Positions 1 to 13,206 of a stretch of 64,000 bases of DNA are shown piece after piece. This DNA comes from Antennarius striatus (taxonomy: Eukaryota; Chordata; Actinopteri; Lophiiformes; Antennariidae), in assembly GCF_040054535.1 (NCBI RefSeq), contig NC_090794.1, positions 3,907,501 to 3,971,500 on the forward strand, in the 5' to 3' direction. The notes beneath the pieces are model-generated. The model worked only from the letters and a program-made list of their open reading frames with translations, was not told the DNA's origin and searched no databases. How positions within the stretch are numbered: the first letter of the stretch is position 1; each line of letters opens with the position of its first letter. Position numbers and translations under genes: made by a program.

Positions 1-3000
1 CAGGCCACCTGGCATCACCCAACCTGAACCTGGCACCCAAAGCAACGACGCGACCTCATAGCCTATCTATTCAAAGAACACATTAATTCCTCCTGGATGT
101 GAGGCAGAACCAAGTGCAGAGGTAAAAGTTTAGTAAATATAGAGTACTGCACAGGTACTTGGATACTTTTACTTGAGTAAAATTCTAAAAAGCAACCTCC
201 TTCCTTCCATAAGAGATTCCAGATCAGAGAAGACGAAGGAAAACACAGAAGGGAACCATTTCATCCACCAAGACAGGAATGATGGCTGGTTGTTTTAATC
301 AAGCTATCACCTACAGCACACACACATATGCATGCATACACACACACTCACACACACACAAACACAGATAGGTGATTTAAAAGCCCTATTAAGGGAGTCA
401 GGTTCTTTTAGGCTGTAATGATGATTTCATTGAAATTTCACAAATAAAAAAATAAAAAAATCTCAACTCTAAATTGGCCTTTTTTAAAATGTGTTTTTCT
501 AATTATTTTCATTTCTACTCAGGCTGGTCAATTCTGAACAATATTACAAAAAAGATTTTGCAAAAGTTGCACAAGTAATTAAGTCGAGGAGAACGGCTGC
601 TCCTGAAAGAACACGCAATATTTGGGGTTGCAAAAAAGAACAAAAAAGACCGAACAAAATAGAAAATTATCAGCTAAGAAAGTTCAAACTGTGGTTAAAA
701 AAATAAATAAAAAAAGGAGGATTCCATGTAGGATTCCAGTCCACACACCGTGCATCAGAACCTCCAGAGGTGTCAACAGATTCTAAATGGTCTCAAGAAC
801 AAAAACCACGAGATAAACCACGCAGGATTGAAATGAAAATAAACAGACTGACTGAAGGGACACTCATAGCGGTGAGACGATGACTGTCTGCACCTTTTTC
901 TGTCCCCGGTTGATTAATGAAGGTAATTATTCTGGTTTAGAGTCCACTCACGCTGCCGCTGACGCCGACTCGCCACACAAACACGCTGCACTACCACTGC
1001 TGCTGAAACTGAAACATCAATATACGGTTAAGTTCATTTACATTTTGGTTGTGGGACAAAAGTTAATGCACGCAGTATAAAATGATGCCATTAAGTAAGT
1101 AAGCATGTTTAGAGCCAGTAATTCAAATGAGATATTGATTTTGTTAGTTTGCTAATTAAATCAGTTGTGGAACGGCTTTTAAAAAATAAAGTTGCAGAGA
1201 TATTTTTTGAGGCAATGAGATTTAACACATAAAATATCCAGAACCAGTTCAAGGTTGAAGACAGAATAATGAATTCTCTCCAGAAAACCAGAGCGCACAA
1301 TGACCTTTTCTCCAACCGAGAACCAAGAGATGAATCCTTCTTTCCACCATTCTGTTGACTTTTCGGCTCCTAAAAACCGTTGAGAATTTAATCACATATT
1401 CTTTATCCTCTAAACGGCATCAGAAACCATCGTTTTACCAAAAAGCTCAAACAAATCCTCCAACGAAGTTGACCCTGAATTATTCATAACAGACACATTT
1501 ACAAAATAAAAGCATGGAGGAGAGTCAGCAACAATTAAATTTCCTTTACGGGGAATTTAAATCATAGAGGGATATTCACCTCCGTTTGACAGCGCTGCCT
1601 TTCAGCTCTTTTTGAAAATATACAAAGGCATCAACTAGTGAAATATAGTAGATAACGGAGTGATTGCATTTTCTTAGTTATAATTAAAGTTTTAAAGATT
1701 TTGGGGCACATGAAATCAGCCAGAATCTTCACGGATGTTGAATGTCATCGGAAATCAAACCTGGAAACACACATCAGGTGATTTCTGGTTTTGTTTCATG
1801 AATAAATCATCTTCATTCAATGTTGTTCAAATACATAGCGGTGATGTGGAACTACAACCTGAGGTGTCCTTTGGTCATGTGACCTTGTGGGGAATGGTTC
1901 AAAATGAGAGTCCAGACTTCAGCGTTATTCTAGCAAATAAAAAAAAAACAGCATTGTTGCTTTCAAAGAGATCCCTTTACCTTTCAGCTTCAAATATTTC
2001 CAAGAAAGTTTGTTCTGTGGATCCAAACAACTCAAGATCTGCTCATTTATTCAATGCAACATTTTACAGATTGTGTATTTGTATAGTTCCACATAATCTG
2101 GTCTGCAAAGATCTTTAAATTGCATAAATTAGGTCTGACTGAAGACTTTAAAATTCAGATTAAATTTCTCAAATGCTTTTACGCCTGGTTATGGCGTTAA
2201 TCTACATATAGGGGATTTAATTCTAGCAAGTGCATTTATTAAAACTTCGCCTCAAGTCTGAGATAACCTATTGTGACCTATAAAACAATCTTACTCTCAT
2301 CAGACATCTAAATCACATATACTGCCTTCCTAGATAAACTGATAAAATTAAAAACAGCTCAATATGCCTTAATCTGTAAATTTACTGCTGCAACAACTTA
2401 GATAATCATTGGAGAAACCATCATACACTCCGATCAGAATATTTGAGGCCTTTACACACTCTAAACATCCAAAAATATTTATAAAACTTAACATTTATTA
2501 CATTTTGACTGAAAAATCTTCCCCCATTGGACCACAATGAGCTCCTGGCTTCACATCAGACACACATTAGAATCTCACAAGTTGCACCACATTAATTTGC
2601 AGATTTCCACATGGAGTGCAACACTTACTAAGCTCCACTAAAGGGGTTTATTGACACCGGCCGTTACTCTTACACGCCAACATTTACAACATGCTGTATA
2701 TGACTGCGTGGCATTAAGACAAATTATACTTTATCCCTTATTAAAATGGTGTTAAAGTGTCACAGGTCTGGCCTGACTCAAGTACTGCCCCGAGTGCAGT
2801 TCAGTGCCAGGAGAGCATAGCTGTATGTGCTGTGGAAGCATCATCTTTAAAAAGGCTAAATTTAAACCCCCAGAGTCCCTGCCTTGGTATGCAGGAGCCT
2901 TCCAGATCATCATGAACTCCAAATAAGCCCAGGGGAGCAGCTCAAGGATCGCAGGCCTGGATCACCTGGTTTTAAAGGTGAAGCAACGGCTCACCTGGAC

Positions 3001-5307
3001 AAAATAGCGTTCCTTTAAATGCCTCTTAAGTTCTTGAGTCATTACAAGTTAAGAAAAGAATCACTTTCATGTCAAACCTTTAAAAAAAGACACAGATTTA
3101 GAGATATCGACCATTAGATAATCCAGTTCCAGCACACAGATCCAAATAACTGCAGATTTTCTGAATGAAAAAGGAATTAAATTCTAAAAATGTAAAACTC
3201 AAAACCTTGACTGACGTCACACATCTGCTCATTTTCAAATAGACGCAATAGAAATGTGATAAATATGATGAGAATGAACAATCTGGGAAGAACCCGGGTA
3301 ATATTTCCACTCTGATCAGAATGACGTTTTTTTTCACAGCAAGGTAACATTTAAAACAGTCGTCATCACATGCAGGAAGAATCGAATGAAATCTGAAATC
3401 ACACAATGTTATTCCAATCTTCAGCATCTTTTTTTTTTACAAGATACGTCATATTTTGCTGATTTCTTCTGAAAAATCACAACAAACAAGAATTTCCTGT
3501 TGTTTTGATGCAAATTTTAAATCTCTAAAGAGCTGAGAGGAAACTGACTTCTACTCATGGAGCTGCACTTTTGCCATTATTGAACCTTTCCTAACCTAGT
3601 GATCAGGACAGAGGGAAGGCCTCGCCGGGGGGGCCGTGATGTTGTTAATCTTTGCAGGGGAGGTGGTAACTCTCATCACTACCAGCTTGCCCAGAGTTAC
3701 ACATTAACAGCGAGGCCGGACTGAATCCCAGCGTCTGGACGTCAGTCACAGCCTGACAGCCGCGTCCAGCAACAACCACACTCCTCATCCCGCCATGTTT
3801 TTCCTGATATCAGCTAACAAATTTGACCACAAATGAACCCCCCCCCCCTCAGTCCAAACAGCATAGTTCAGGCACATAGCTTGACCTCCATTGGATTACA
3901 AAGCAGCGGTTTCTAATTAGGGCTCTTATTTTAGGATTTCCTCCAAGCGTCTCTCAGCAGTGTGGTTTGACAACAAGGGACCTCTGGGGAAAGCCCCCCT
4001 CCTCTCAAATTGCTGTTGTCATCATATAACCAGGATGCCTTTGTGGCAGTAGAATCCGAGAGGCGTGGGTCAGCACATCACTGGCATCACAAATAGTAGA
4101 GGCGGTTAGGTTCAGCCCCCCGCCAACGACCAACTAAAACTTCAGAGAGACTCATTTTAGAACCACTTGTTTGTTTTTAAAATTTTTAAAAAGCCTGCAT
4201 TTTGCAGGAAAGGGTGGTCTAGTGACAGTTGCATGATGGGATATGCAGATTATAGGGTCCTAAGAGTGTGTGTGACTAATACTAGAATTAAAAGTTGGAA
4301 TATTTTAACATCTGCTGTTCAATAGACACAGCTTTATAAGTGTTCCACTAAACCTACACCACTCTGACTTTACACTGATGTCCATATATTTTGAATTAAA
4401 TAACTTTATTTATGAAAAAACTGCTGAATATTTGAGGAATCAAACCAAAGCCACACTTCTATATCTGAACCTCTGCAGAGCAAAAATGAAGAAGAAGAAG
4501 AGAAAACAAATAATAGAATAATAGACTAATGGTGGGGGAGGGGGTGCTGGGAAGCAGGTGTCATGAAACCAGGTGGATGTGGTCACGCAGCATCACTCTT
4601 CATGCAACACCTGAGTCACAAAGCCCCACCGGTGGTGGTGGTGGTGTGTGTGTGTGTGTGTGTGGGGGGGGGGGGGGGGACAACCAACCAACGCCACAGA
4701 TATCCCCACCACAAGCTGTCACATCATTCCCGACAGTAATCATAACCCCCCCGGAGCATAAACTGTAAGCCGTCTGCGTCAAATATCTAAAATAGCCATT
4801 GCAGAGGGTGGGCACAACTTATGAACCCCCCCCCCCTTTAAAAAGAAAAAAAAAGGTGGAAAATGCAAACATGCAAAGTTAAGCAAACAGCAGCGGCTGA
4901 TGATTTCAAAGAGGCTTCACGTGTTTGCGCAAAAGGCGTCTGTATGGATGAGGGATCAGAGAGCGATGAATGAAGGGAATAAAAGGGGTGGAGGTGGGAT
5001 GGGGGGGGGGCGTGTTCGATCAGATGGCAACAGACTGTCAAGTCATTTCTGTCCATGCGTAAACGGAGCCTAACACCCCCCCCCCCAACACGTCGAGAAT
5101 CCCGGTCGACAGGTGCGTCGTAGCTGCGAGGCGCAGCGCGCAAAACCTGCCGCAACTTCCACCAAAACCCAATCACTCATCCGCAAGCGAGGCCGAACAG
5201 AACCGCCGCGTTCTGCCGCAAAACTTCCACCGTAATCCAAGTTGGACTTAATTGACGCACCGCCTCAGCCAAACTGAACCGGCTCGGATGAATTTGTCTT
5301 TACTTAC
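1..5307 (-). other. Intron 1 of the ryanodine receptor gene (partial)
   Basis: No coding exon is recognisable in this AT-rich stretch. It holds a CA-rich microsatellite (about 318-366), a (GGT)n-(GT)n-poly-G tract (4630-4679), several poly-C/poly-G runs near 3839, 4825, 4999 and 5076, and short ORFs without family resemblance. The last ~500 bases before exon 1 become CpG-richer. Confidence 0.6.
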
Positions 5308-5355
5308 AGTTCTCAAGAACTGGATCTCATCCTCCCCTTCTCCGCCCTCAGCCAT
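5308..5355 (-). CDS. ryr3: Ryanodine receptor, first coding exon (ryr3 by synteny)
   Basis: Ryanodine receptors are the very large Ca2+-release channels of the sarco/endoplasmic reticulum. Only the first coding exon lies here: 48 bases giving 16 residues (MAEGGEGEDEIQFLRT), followed by a strong donor (GTAAGT) at 5307 and below. The acidic start followed by DEIQFLRT is the hallmark N-terminus of RYR proteins, and 16 codons fits a vertebrate RYR exon 1. The rest of the gene continues to the left, outside the window, so positions 1-5307 are intron 1. Sixteen residues cannot separate RYR1, RYR2 and RYR3. I choose ryr3 because the next gene, divergently oriented, is fmn1, exactly as on human chromosome 15. 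The start codon lies in a GC-rich stretch with CT-rich tracts (about 5470-5580), as expected for a promoter and 5' UTR. Confidence 0.8.
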
Positions 5356-7620
5356 GGCTGTGAAGGAGCCTGCTCACACTCGGGTAGCCACCGCTGACTG
5401 CCGGCAGAAACGCGATGCTCTGCCTGTCGAGCCGATATTAGCATAGCGCTTGTCCACAGCCATATAGGGCATCCCGACCGAGCCCCCCCCCCCCACTTTC
5501 TCCCCCTTTTCCTCTCCCATCTACCGACCCCCCTCATCCATTTCCTCTCTCTCTCTCTTTCTCTCTGTCTCTCCTCCCTGCGCCCAAGACGCACCGGCAC
5601 AAGGCGACAGAGCCGGGGAGGAGGGCATGCACCCGGCGGGGGATGATGCTGCAGCTCCTGCAGGTGATGGATGGGCTTGATCTAGTATAACAAAAAAGAA
5701 AAAAAGAAAAGAAACAGAAAGAGAAGGCTTGAATGGATGCAAGTGAGCGTAAAGTTATGAATGACTGCCTCCACACATCACCAGACTCGGCACCAGTGCG
5801 CACACAGACAAAAGTCTGCAGATTGATGTCATTTCTTTGGTTTTTAAACCAAACCACAGCATCAACCGCAGCTGCCTTGCAGCAAATGTAAAGTTCCATT
5901 CTGTAAAACATCGTTTGTTCATCTTTATCTTTAAGGAAAGCAAAGTTCCTGCATTTCAAACCTAACCTAGACTTCCTGGGTTTCGATTTTAAATGTCTGT
6001 TGGGTTTACGTCATGGATAAATAATGGATTGGTATGTTATTCATCATAGTGTATGAAATGGTTCCATCAGCTCCACTTCAACAAGGGAACAATAAACTGA
6101 GCAGGAACTGTTAGTGGATCCATCCATCCATCATCTAGTGGGTTTATTTTAACCATAAATCACATACAGATATTTATTCACTTACCATTTCAATTCATAC
6201 TGAGTGACTTAAAGGAAGTTAAACATGAAAATCATGTTAGTGAGGCTTAAAATACTTTTTTTAAAAATACTTTCCAGGGAATTATCAGCCTCCCTCTGAA
6301 CGCCTGACAGACTTACAAAGACATTGCTGACACCTAGTGGTCATTACGTGAACTTCATCTCTACTGTTGAATCTCAAGGCCTGAACAGTTTGTCTGCATC
6401 TGCTTCAACAGGTTTTAGGGTACCAGACTTTCAAATAGTCAAAAAAAAAGTCTCAGGGTGTTCCACAATAGAATATTATTAATAGAAAGCAACTGAGTGC
6501 TGCAAAAAGAAGGCAGAAACATCCAACAAAGAGGAAAAGAAGGAACCATACATGTCAAATGCTGCAGGTGTATCAGAATTATATATATATATTTTTTTTT
6601 TTTTAGATCTTTCTATTCACCATTTCTATTATGGTGGTTCCAGTTCTACTAACAGATGTTTGCTTCAACCAAATGCAATTTATCAAAGGCAGCAGGCCAC
6701 AGGGTCAGATTAGCCCTCATTAGCCCACAAGGTGCCCATCTGACCTAAATCATGAGCGGGTGGCAGAGAGGCAGATGTGATTTACCTGCCCTGGGGTTAA
6801 TATAGAGATTATGCATGAATCCCAGATTTGCCTCACCAGGAGCAGCATTATTGCTCCATGTTTTACCTCAGATAGTTGCTGCTATGTAATTGTCCTGCTA
6901 CCTTCTACACACCGTCTTTAAATTGTGTACTTATATAAGTTCACATATTAATTCCTGTATAACCGCCTGTCTTCAAATTTAAAAATACTAACAAATATCT
7001 TACATTTACTTCAGTTTATTTGTTTGTGGACATTCCGTGTTGTGCCTCCACTCGTTGAGGATTAGATTAATTTGCAGTAAATCCTCACTGAGCTTCACCG
7101 TCTGTTTGTCTATAAGATCCCTCGACACCTGGTGGCAAAAAGCCCCCCAGTGATGCTACGATCAGCCAATGGGATTGGGTCAGATTCTCTTGGACAGCAC
7201 TGATTGGTAGAAGCTAATCTGTTGCTCCAGTGACCGAGAGGAAGTCCTCTTCACCTGTATGTTAGTGATAGAGGAATAATCCGCTGCCACCCGGAGGGGT
7301 GCTACACAATCCTGTAAGTGAATGCTTCTTTACCTTAAATGTGTTGATTTTATCTTTGGTCCTACTTGTGACGGTTTCAACACAGTTTTAATATTTAAAA
7401 TCTATTTTATGTCAGTATTCTGACTGATTTACTCTTCTGTGTACATGTAGTGCGTCTTTTCATGTTTGGTCCAGTTTTATATCCTGTTTTATTCTAATAA
7501 GGGAATGTTTTTTTAAGAATATACATGGAACTATAAGGAAATTGCAAGAAATGAACTTTTCTTCCCTCTAAGGAGTCTCGCCACGCTTTAAAGCTTCATC
7601 TGCGATGATCAAATAAAATC
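5356..7620. promoter_or_regulatory. Divergent ryr3/fmn1 intergenic region with fmn1 promoter and 5' UTR exon
   Basis: The region separates the ryr3 start codon (minus) from the fmn1 start codon (plus). For fmn1, three CCAAT boxes (one direct near 7165, two inverted near 7173 and 7203) lie just upstream of a plausible untranslated exon that ends at a clean donor (GTAAGT at 7314). A matching acceptor (CCCTCTAAG) lies near 7572, upstream of the ATG at 7621. No TATA box is evident. Two reverse-oriented CTCF-like motifs sit at 6327-6341 and 7133-7146. The transcription start is not determined. Confidence 0.45.
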
Positions 7621-9601
7621 ATGGAGAAAACTCACAAAGACTACACCCCGTTCAGCGTAAGGACTGCCGTGAGTCCATCCCTCTCCCACAGCGGGGGCTC
7701 GGCTCCCCCCTTTAAAGACCCTCAGAAGCTCCGGCAAAGATTAATCTCTGGGTGCGTGGAGGAGGATGAAACTGAAGCAGCGGAGGGAGGTCAGGCGGAC
7801 ATTTTCAGCCCTCCAGACTTTAAAGAAGCCTTTGACGCTTTGGATGACTTCTCTGAAATCCAGTGGCTCACAGAATTGTTACCGTTGTGTTTGCAGTGCC
7901 AAGATTTCATGATCATGGGTAATCAACAGGGTGTGAAGATTAAGTCGAACCTTTGTGCTTATCCTGAAAGTGGAAATGCTTTACCAAAATCCCCCAGATT
8001 TCAGATCCCTCGCAAAAAAAGGAGAAAAGTGGAAGAGCTGGTTTACACCAGTGACTTTCAGCGTAACCTGAAGATGACACACCAGACTCTACAGATGCCT
8101 TTCAAGGAAAGAAGGTCAACAAAGCTCCAGATGATGAGTACTCCTACCTTTGGGGAGTGGGAATCGGAGGAAGACAAGCTGATGAACTACACTCCTGCAG
8201 TCAGAAGAAAGAGAGCTGTCGGGAGTCTGCAAGAGCAAAAGACATCCTGGAGAGCGAAGCTGACTGATGTTTCATCTGCTAATTTACCGTCCATCAAAAA
8301 AGACTTTTTCTCTACCAGAAATAATTTGCCTGGAAAGAAAGGATCCGATCTGTCTGACTCAGACCTCTCTGAGTATGACAACGATACGTATCCGTCAAAT
8401 ATATCCTCCGATCGTTTGGAGCTGCCAAGGAAGACAGAAGAAAGTTCTACAAAAGACCAGATCATTCAGGAAGAAAGGGAGACAAAGTTGGCACAAAATG
8501 GAAAGAGGACAGATGAAGAGATGGAGAAGAAGGCTGCAGCACAGAGAGTAATGGGCAAGATCGAGGAAGTGGAAGGTATCATTCGTAGGGTGAGTCTCAC
8601 CAGTTCGGACTGGATCGGAGGAGATGGTTACGAAAGGGAAAGCGGTCAGTTTATTTCAGAAGGATGTGTTGACTCCCAGTTTGAAGACCAGTCTCTGCTG
8701 GTTGAAGAGTTTCACGCTTTGGGTGAAGCTCTGAGCCAGAGTCTGCGTGAGGCCCTGAAGATGGAGGCGGCTAAAGCAGAGAGTGAACCCTTTCCGTGGG
8801 TCAAGAAGACTTCCTGTAAGACAAACCTTGTAGGAGCAACAAGCAGGCCTCTAACTGTATCCCCACACTCTTACCACTTCAAATCCAATGTTCCAAGTAT
8901 TTCTTCATCGCCCTCTCCATCAGGAGAAAACTCCCATGATCCTACACCGTCGTCTCCGATTTTGTCGCCTCTGCTCACGTACAGCCAACACCCAGTTCCT
9001 CTCGATAAAAAAGACATCTCAACGTGCCGCAGTGGGTGGATGAACTCGGATGAAGACGGTTTACTCCCCCGAGGAGCTGGAGGATGCAGACATGCCGCCG
9101 TCACCTCCAGCTGGATGGGAGACGATTGGAAGATAAGTGACCAGGCTTGTTGGATGAATGAACAGACTCAGATGCGGATCTCTCGATGCAGCAGCGAGAC
9201 AGAACCTAGACTGGAGGATCTGCTCTGTTCAGGTAAAGATGCTGTAGCCGCCATGAAAATATATCAGAACGCATTAATAATGAAAGTAGTTCATGTATTT
9301 TTAAAAAGATTATACAGCAGAAGTACAGATCTAGTATAAGGTTCCACTTTTCATTGGATTTGATCGACGGCTACATCATGGAAATAGCTTTAGCGTCTGT
9401 CATGTGTGATGTTGGTATAATGAAAGCATTCAGGTGTGTTTGGCTGTAGCGTGAAGGATGTGAGGTAGTCTGTAAGTAATGGCCACTGGCTGGTCTGACA
9501 TCCCACCACGTCTCTGTGTGAGTCTGTGTTCGCTCAAGCAGGAAGTACAACGAAGCACCTGATGTGAACATCACCATAGTCCTGTACTGACCCGAGTCTG
9601 C

Positions 9602-9663
<62 letters not shown>

Positions 9664-12600
9664 TTACCCAGAGGAGGCCTCAGTGTGGGATTAAGGCATG
9701 TGATAAAAACATGCAGTCGCTCATCTTACTGTCGTATCATATTTTACACAACTTACTGTAGGTCATGTGGATTTTTTCTTGCCTTTTGTGTGATGTCTGG
9801 AAGGAAAACATCATTTGTACCTTGCTGTGGAAATGAAAAGAGGAAATTATATGTGAAGGAATGAAAGTCTGACTCAGTTATGGATGTTAGAAGTTAGTAG
9901 CTAATATTAGAAGTCTGAGTTTGGTGACTTGTGCTCATTTTTCTGGAAAGAAAAGCCCACCCGGCAGACTGAATAGTAGTGACTTGGTGAAATTCAATAC
10001 ATTTTTAAGGAATGATGATGATGATGCTGACTGAGAAGAAGAAACAACATGGTTAGACTAGAAAAATTTGCCAGAAGCTTTTTAATCTGGCCTTGATAAT
10101 CAATCTCCGCTGAAAGCTGCACAACCTGCATCACTGTTGATGCTCTCATCTGACGCTGAACCTGTTTAGTGTAGGTTTCTTCCTGCGGGGTGAGGGTCAC
10201 GTGACCTTATGAAGGCCGCATGCAAAAAGTATGAGCTGCTTTTTACAACATGTGAAAGTTTTTTTTTTTTTTAAATCATCACATAGAAATCAAAGGAATT
10301 AAATGCTGACATATTTGCAGAAATACGCTTTATACCTAGAGAGAGTGTGAGTGTAAAATACTGCAAGAATTATAGCAACATTCATCTTTCTATCGATCAC
10401 TAAAGAAACCGATTTGTCATTGAAAGATAATTCGGGGCCACTTTTACCTGCAGGTTTCAGGTCGATTGTGTTTCTCCTTGAATGAATTTGACTCGCTCTC
10501 CTCCAGATGAGGCTCTGCTGAGGCAGGAGGAGATCTGGCAGCAGGAAGTGGAGGAAACTCTCTCCTTCTCGCTTTCTGACCCATCCAGACCGAGACACAT
10601 TGACTTTTGGCGCATCACGGCCCCTGATGATGACATCATCGACACACCAGCCAACACACCTCTGCCAGCAGAGTTCCGGGTGAGTGAGGCTTCCCCCATT
10701 ACTCAGAGTTACTTGCTTCACAATCCAGCTGATCCAGGTCCAGAGTAAGTCCTCATATCTGTGACAAAGAGTCCCTTGTGGTTATATAACAGAAGGGATT
10801 TTAAAATAAAACTCATTCTATAAGTGCTTTGTATGAGCAAGGAATTAAAATGAAAAGCTTATTGGGTTTTAAAGCTCTTACGCTCCTCCTCCAAGTGTTT
10901 GGAGAGATGTAATACTTTCATTTTGAAAATTCTGAGAGCAACAAATTGCAGGAGACACATTTCTAAATGTAAAAAAAAGTTTTTTCTTTTGTGCATCAAG
11001 AGGCAGGTGCTAACATAGTCATGATTCTGCTCTCATGTCTCTGCTAAGGACTAAATAAAGAAATAATCTCACTTGATATTTCTTACCTGATGATGGATGA
11101 AGTCTGTTTGTTCAAGAGTTTTGTGAACATGTTGAGATTTTAATGCTATTCTGTCGGATTATCTGCATTCATTCCCATTACATAAACGCAACTCACATAA
11201 GGGCCACAAATAATGGCCACACTGACCCCCCACCCCACCCCACCCCTCCCCTCCCACTGGGAATGCAGCAAACACCTCATTAACATTCATAGGTTTGAGC
11301 CAGTTAGGTCATCATTACAAGGTACAGGCAGTCCTCTGAATTCCATAGCTGTCAAGGAAAGTTACACAACTCGATGACATGCAGTAAAAACATTATCACT
11401 AGTGTGATAGTGTGTGATCTGTCACCGACCGGCTGCTGGGTGCATGCAGCCGGAAAGCAAACAGGAGCTGAATGTGAGAGGAGAGAATAACCCGACGACA
11501 ACTGAACAACACACAAAACATGAACTACTGTCAGGATAGAGCTTCATTTTTGTCTGTTCTCCCAATAAATTAGGTCTAGTTGGATTTTTTTTTGTTTTTA
11601 ATTTTATATATAAAGTAATTCAAATTGTTCCCCTAATAAACCACATGCTTTTATTTTCTTAACCAATCATCTGGGAGAACTTCTCTGTCTATCAGCACAG
11701 TGTACTACATGTGAAATGAGCTGATTACAATGGAGGAGGGTTGGACCCACTAATGTGCTCAGATTAGCCGCATGTTGCGCAGTAATATGCACCGGGTGGG
11801 GTGGGGGGGGCAAACCTCCTTGCTACTTACAAGCCAAATGTTCAAGAAGTGATCCCTGGCAGTCCTATTTACCTTCCATCGTCTCTGGGTGTGGCGTCCT
11901 TCCATCTGTCGTGGGTGGTTTCCTTCACGGATCTATCGGTCACCGTCTGGTTACAGTTACAGGTGCAGAGGAAACCGGAGGGAGGAAGAAGAGGAGGAAG
12001 AAAGAAGAGCCTGGAAGCAGAAGCCAGGACTTGGATCTGCTTTAACTGTGGTTGAAATTAGTCACTTTTGGAGGCGTGGAGGCAGAAACTTTACTTTTCC
12101 ATAAGAGTGTGGATTTGTCTCGTGTTATTGGTTGGTCTGAGTGACGAAAAGCTGCTCCTGCTTTGGGATTGCAAATGCAGTTTTCTGGTAAGACTGTTCT
12201 CAACAAACTGCAGCCGAAACCAATCGGATTCTCCCTGCTGATGATCTGACTTGATTGACATTCAAGTTGCATGAAGCTGGAAACTCTTGCATGCACATAC
12301 AGATGCCTAAACTCTCATTACATTTTTCTGCACAATGTGGAACAAGTGACTCGTATGTAAACGCTGTGAATAATAACTGCATTACTGACACTGCTGAAGA
12401 AGATCCTCTAGAACTTCCTGATCCCTCCTTTCTGGAGAATCTCACTACTTCCTTTATGTGCGATTCCAAGTCGTAGGAAATGGAGAAGCAAAAAGCCATC
12501 CTGAAATTTTTCAGGTCCTTATCAGGGGATCAAAATGAGGACATGATGCAAGGACGCGACGAGCTAGGCTTTAATGAGAAGAGAAACGGGAAAAAGAGTT

Positions 12601-13163
12601 ATGAAGACATCTTGGAGGACAGGAGTGGCTCTTTATTTTACCTCATATTACCCCGTGAAGGAGAGACTATTACGTCTAACTCAGCAGGATGTAAAAATGG
12701 GAGAGAAGCAGGAAATGACTCCAATGAGACGGAGGAGATGAATCAGGCCAACCTAACGGAGCAGCTCAGCAAGGCTTTACATCCTGAAAATGGCTCAGAA
12801 GAGCAGATAAAGACGAGCGATGAACTCTGTGAGAAAGTAAATGGTCCCATCGATGAGGTTTGCCAACATATTTCAACAGGCTGCACAAAAACACGTCGTG
12901 ACTGTGTTGCACAAATCAACGACATGCAGGAGGTCATGACGGAAACCAACCAAGGAGCGAGGAAGGACAGTGAGATAGTTCTTCCCAAGGATGAGTCCAT
13001 CGTAACTGGATCCAATTCGGGTGAGGAGTCGGACTCACAAACAGCAAATAGAGCAACATCTAAAACCAAACGTGTGGTGATAACAGTGACTCGGACAAGA
13101 TCTGACGCGGAGGAGCTGGTTGGACCATTAGTGGAGCACAATGGTGGATCTTCCTGCTTTAAA

Positions 13164-13206
<43 letters not shown>

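Noticed and set aside
5313-5742. Several overlapping ORFs around the ryr3 start
   Set aside because: GC-rich, CT-repeat promoter region; only the 16-codon RYR exon has family resemblance.
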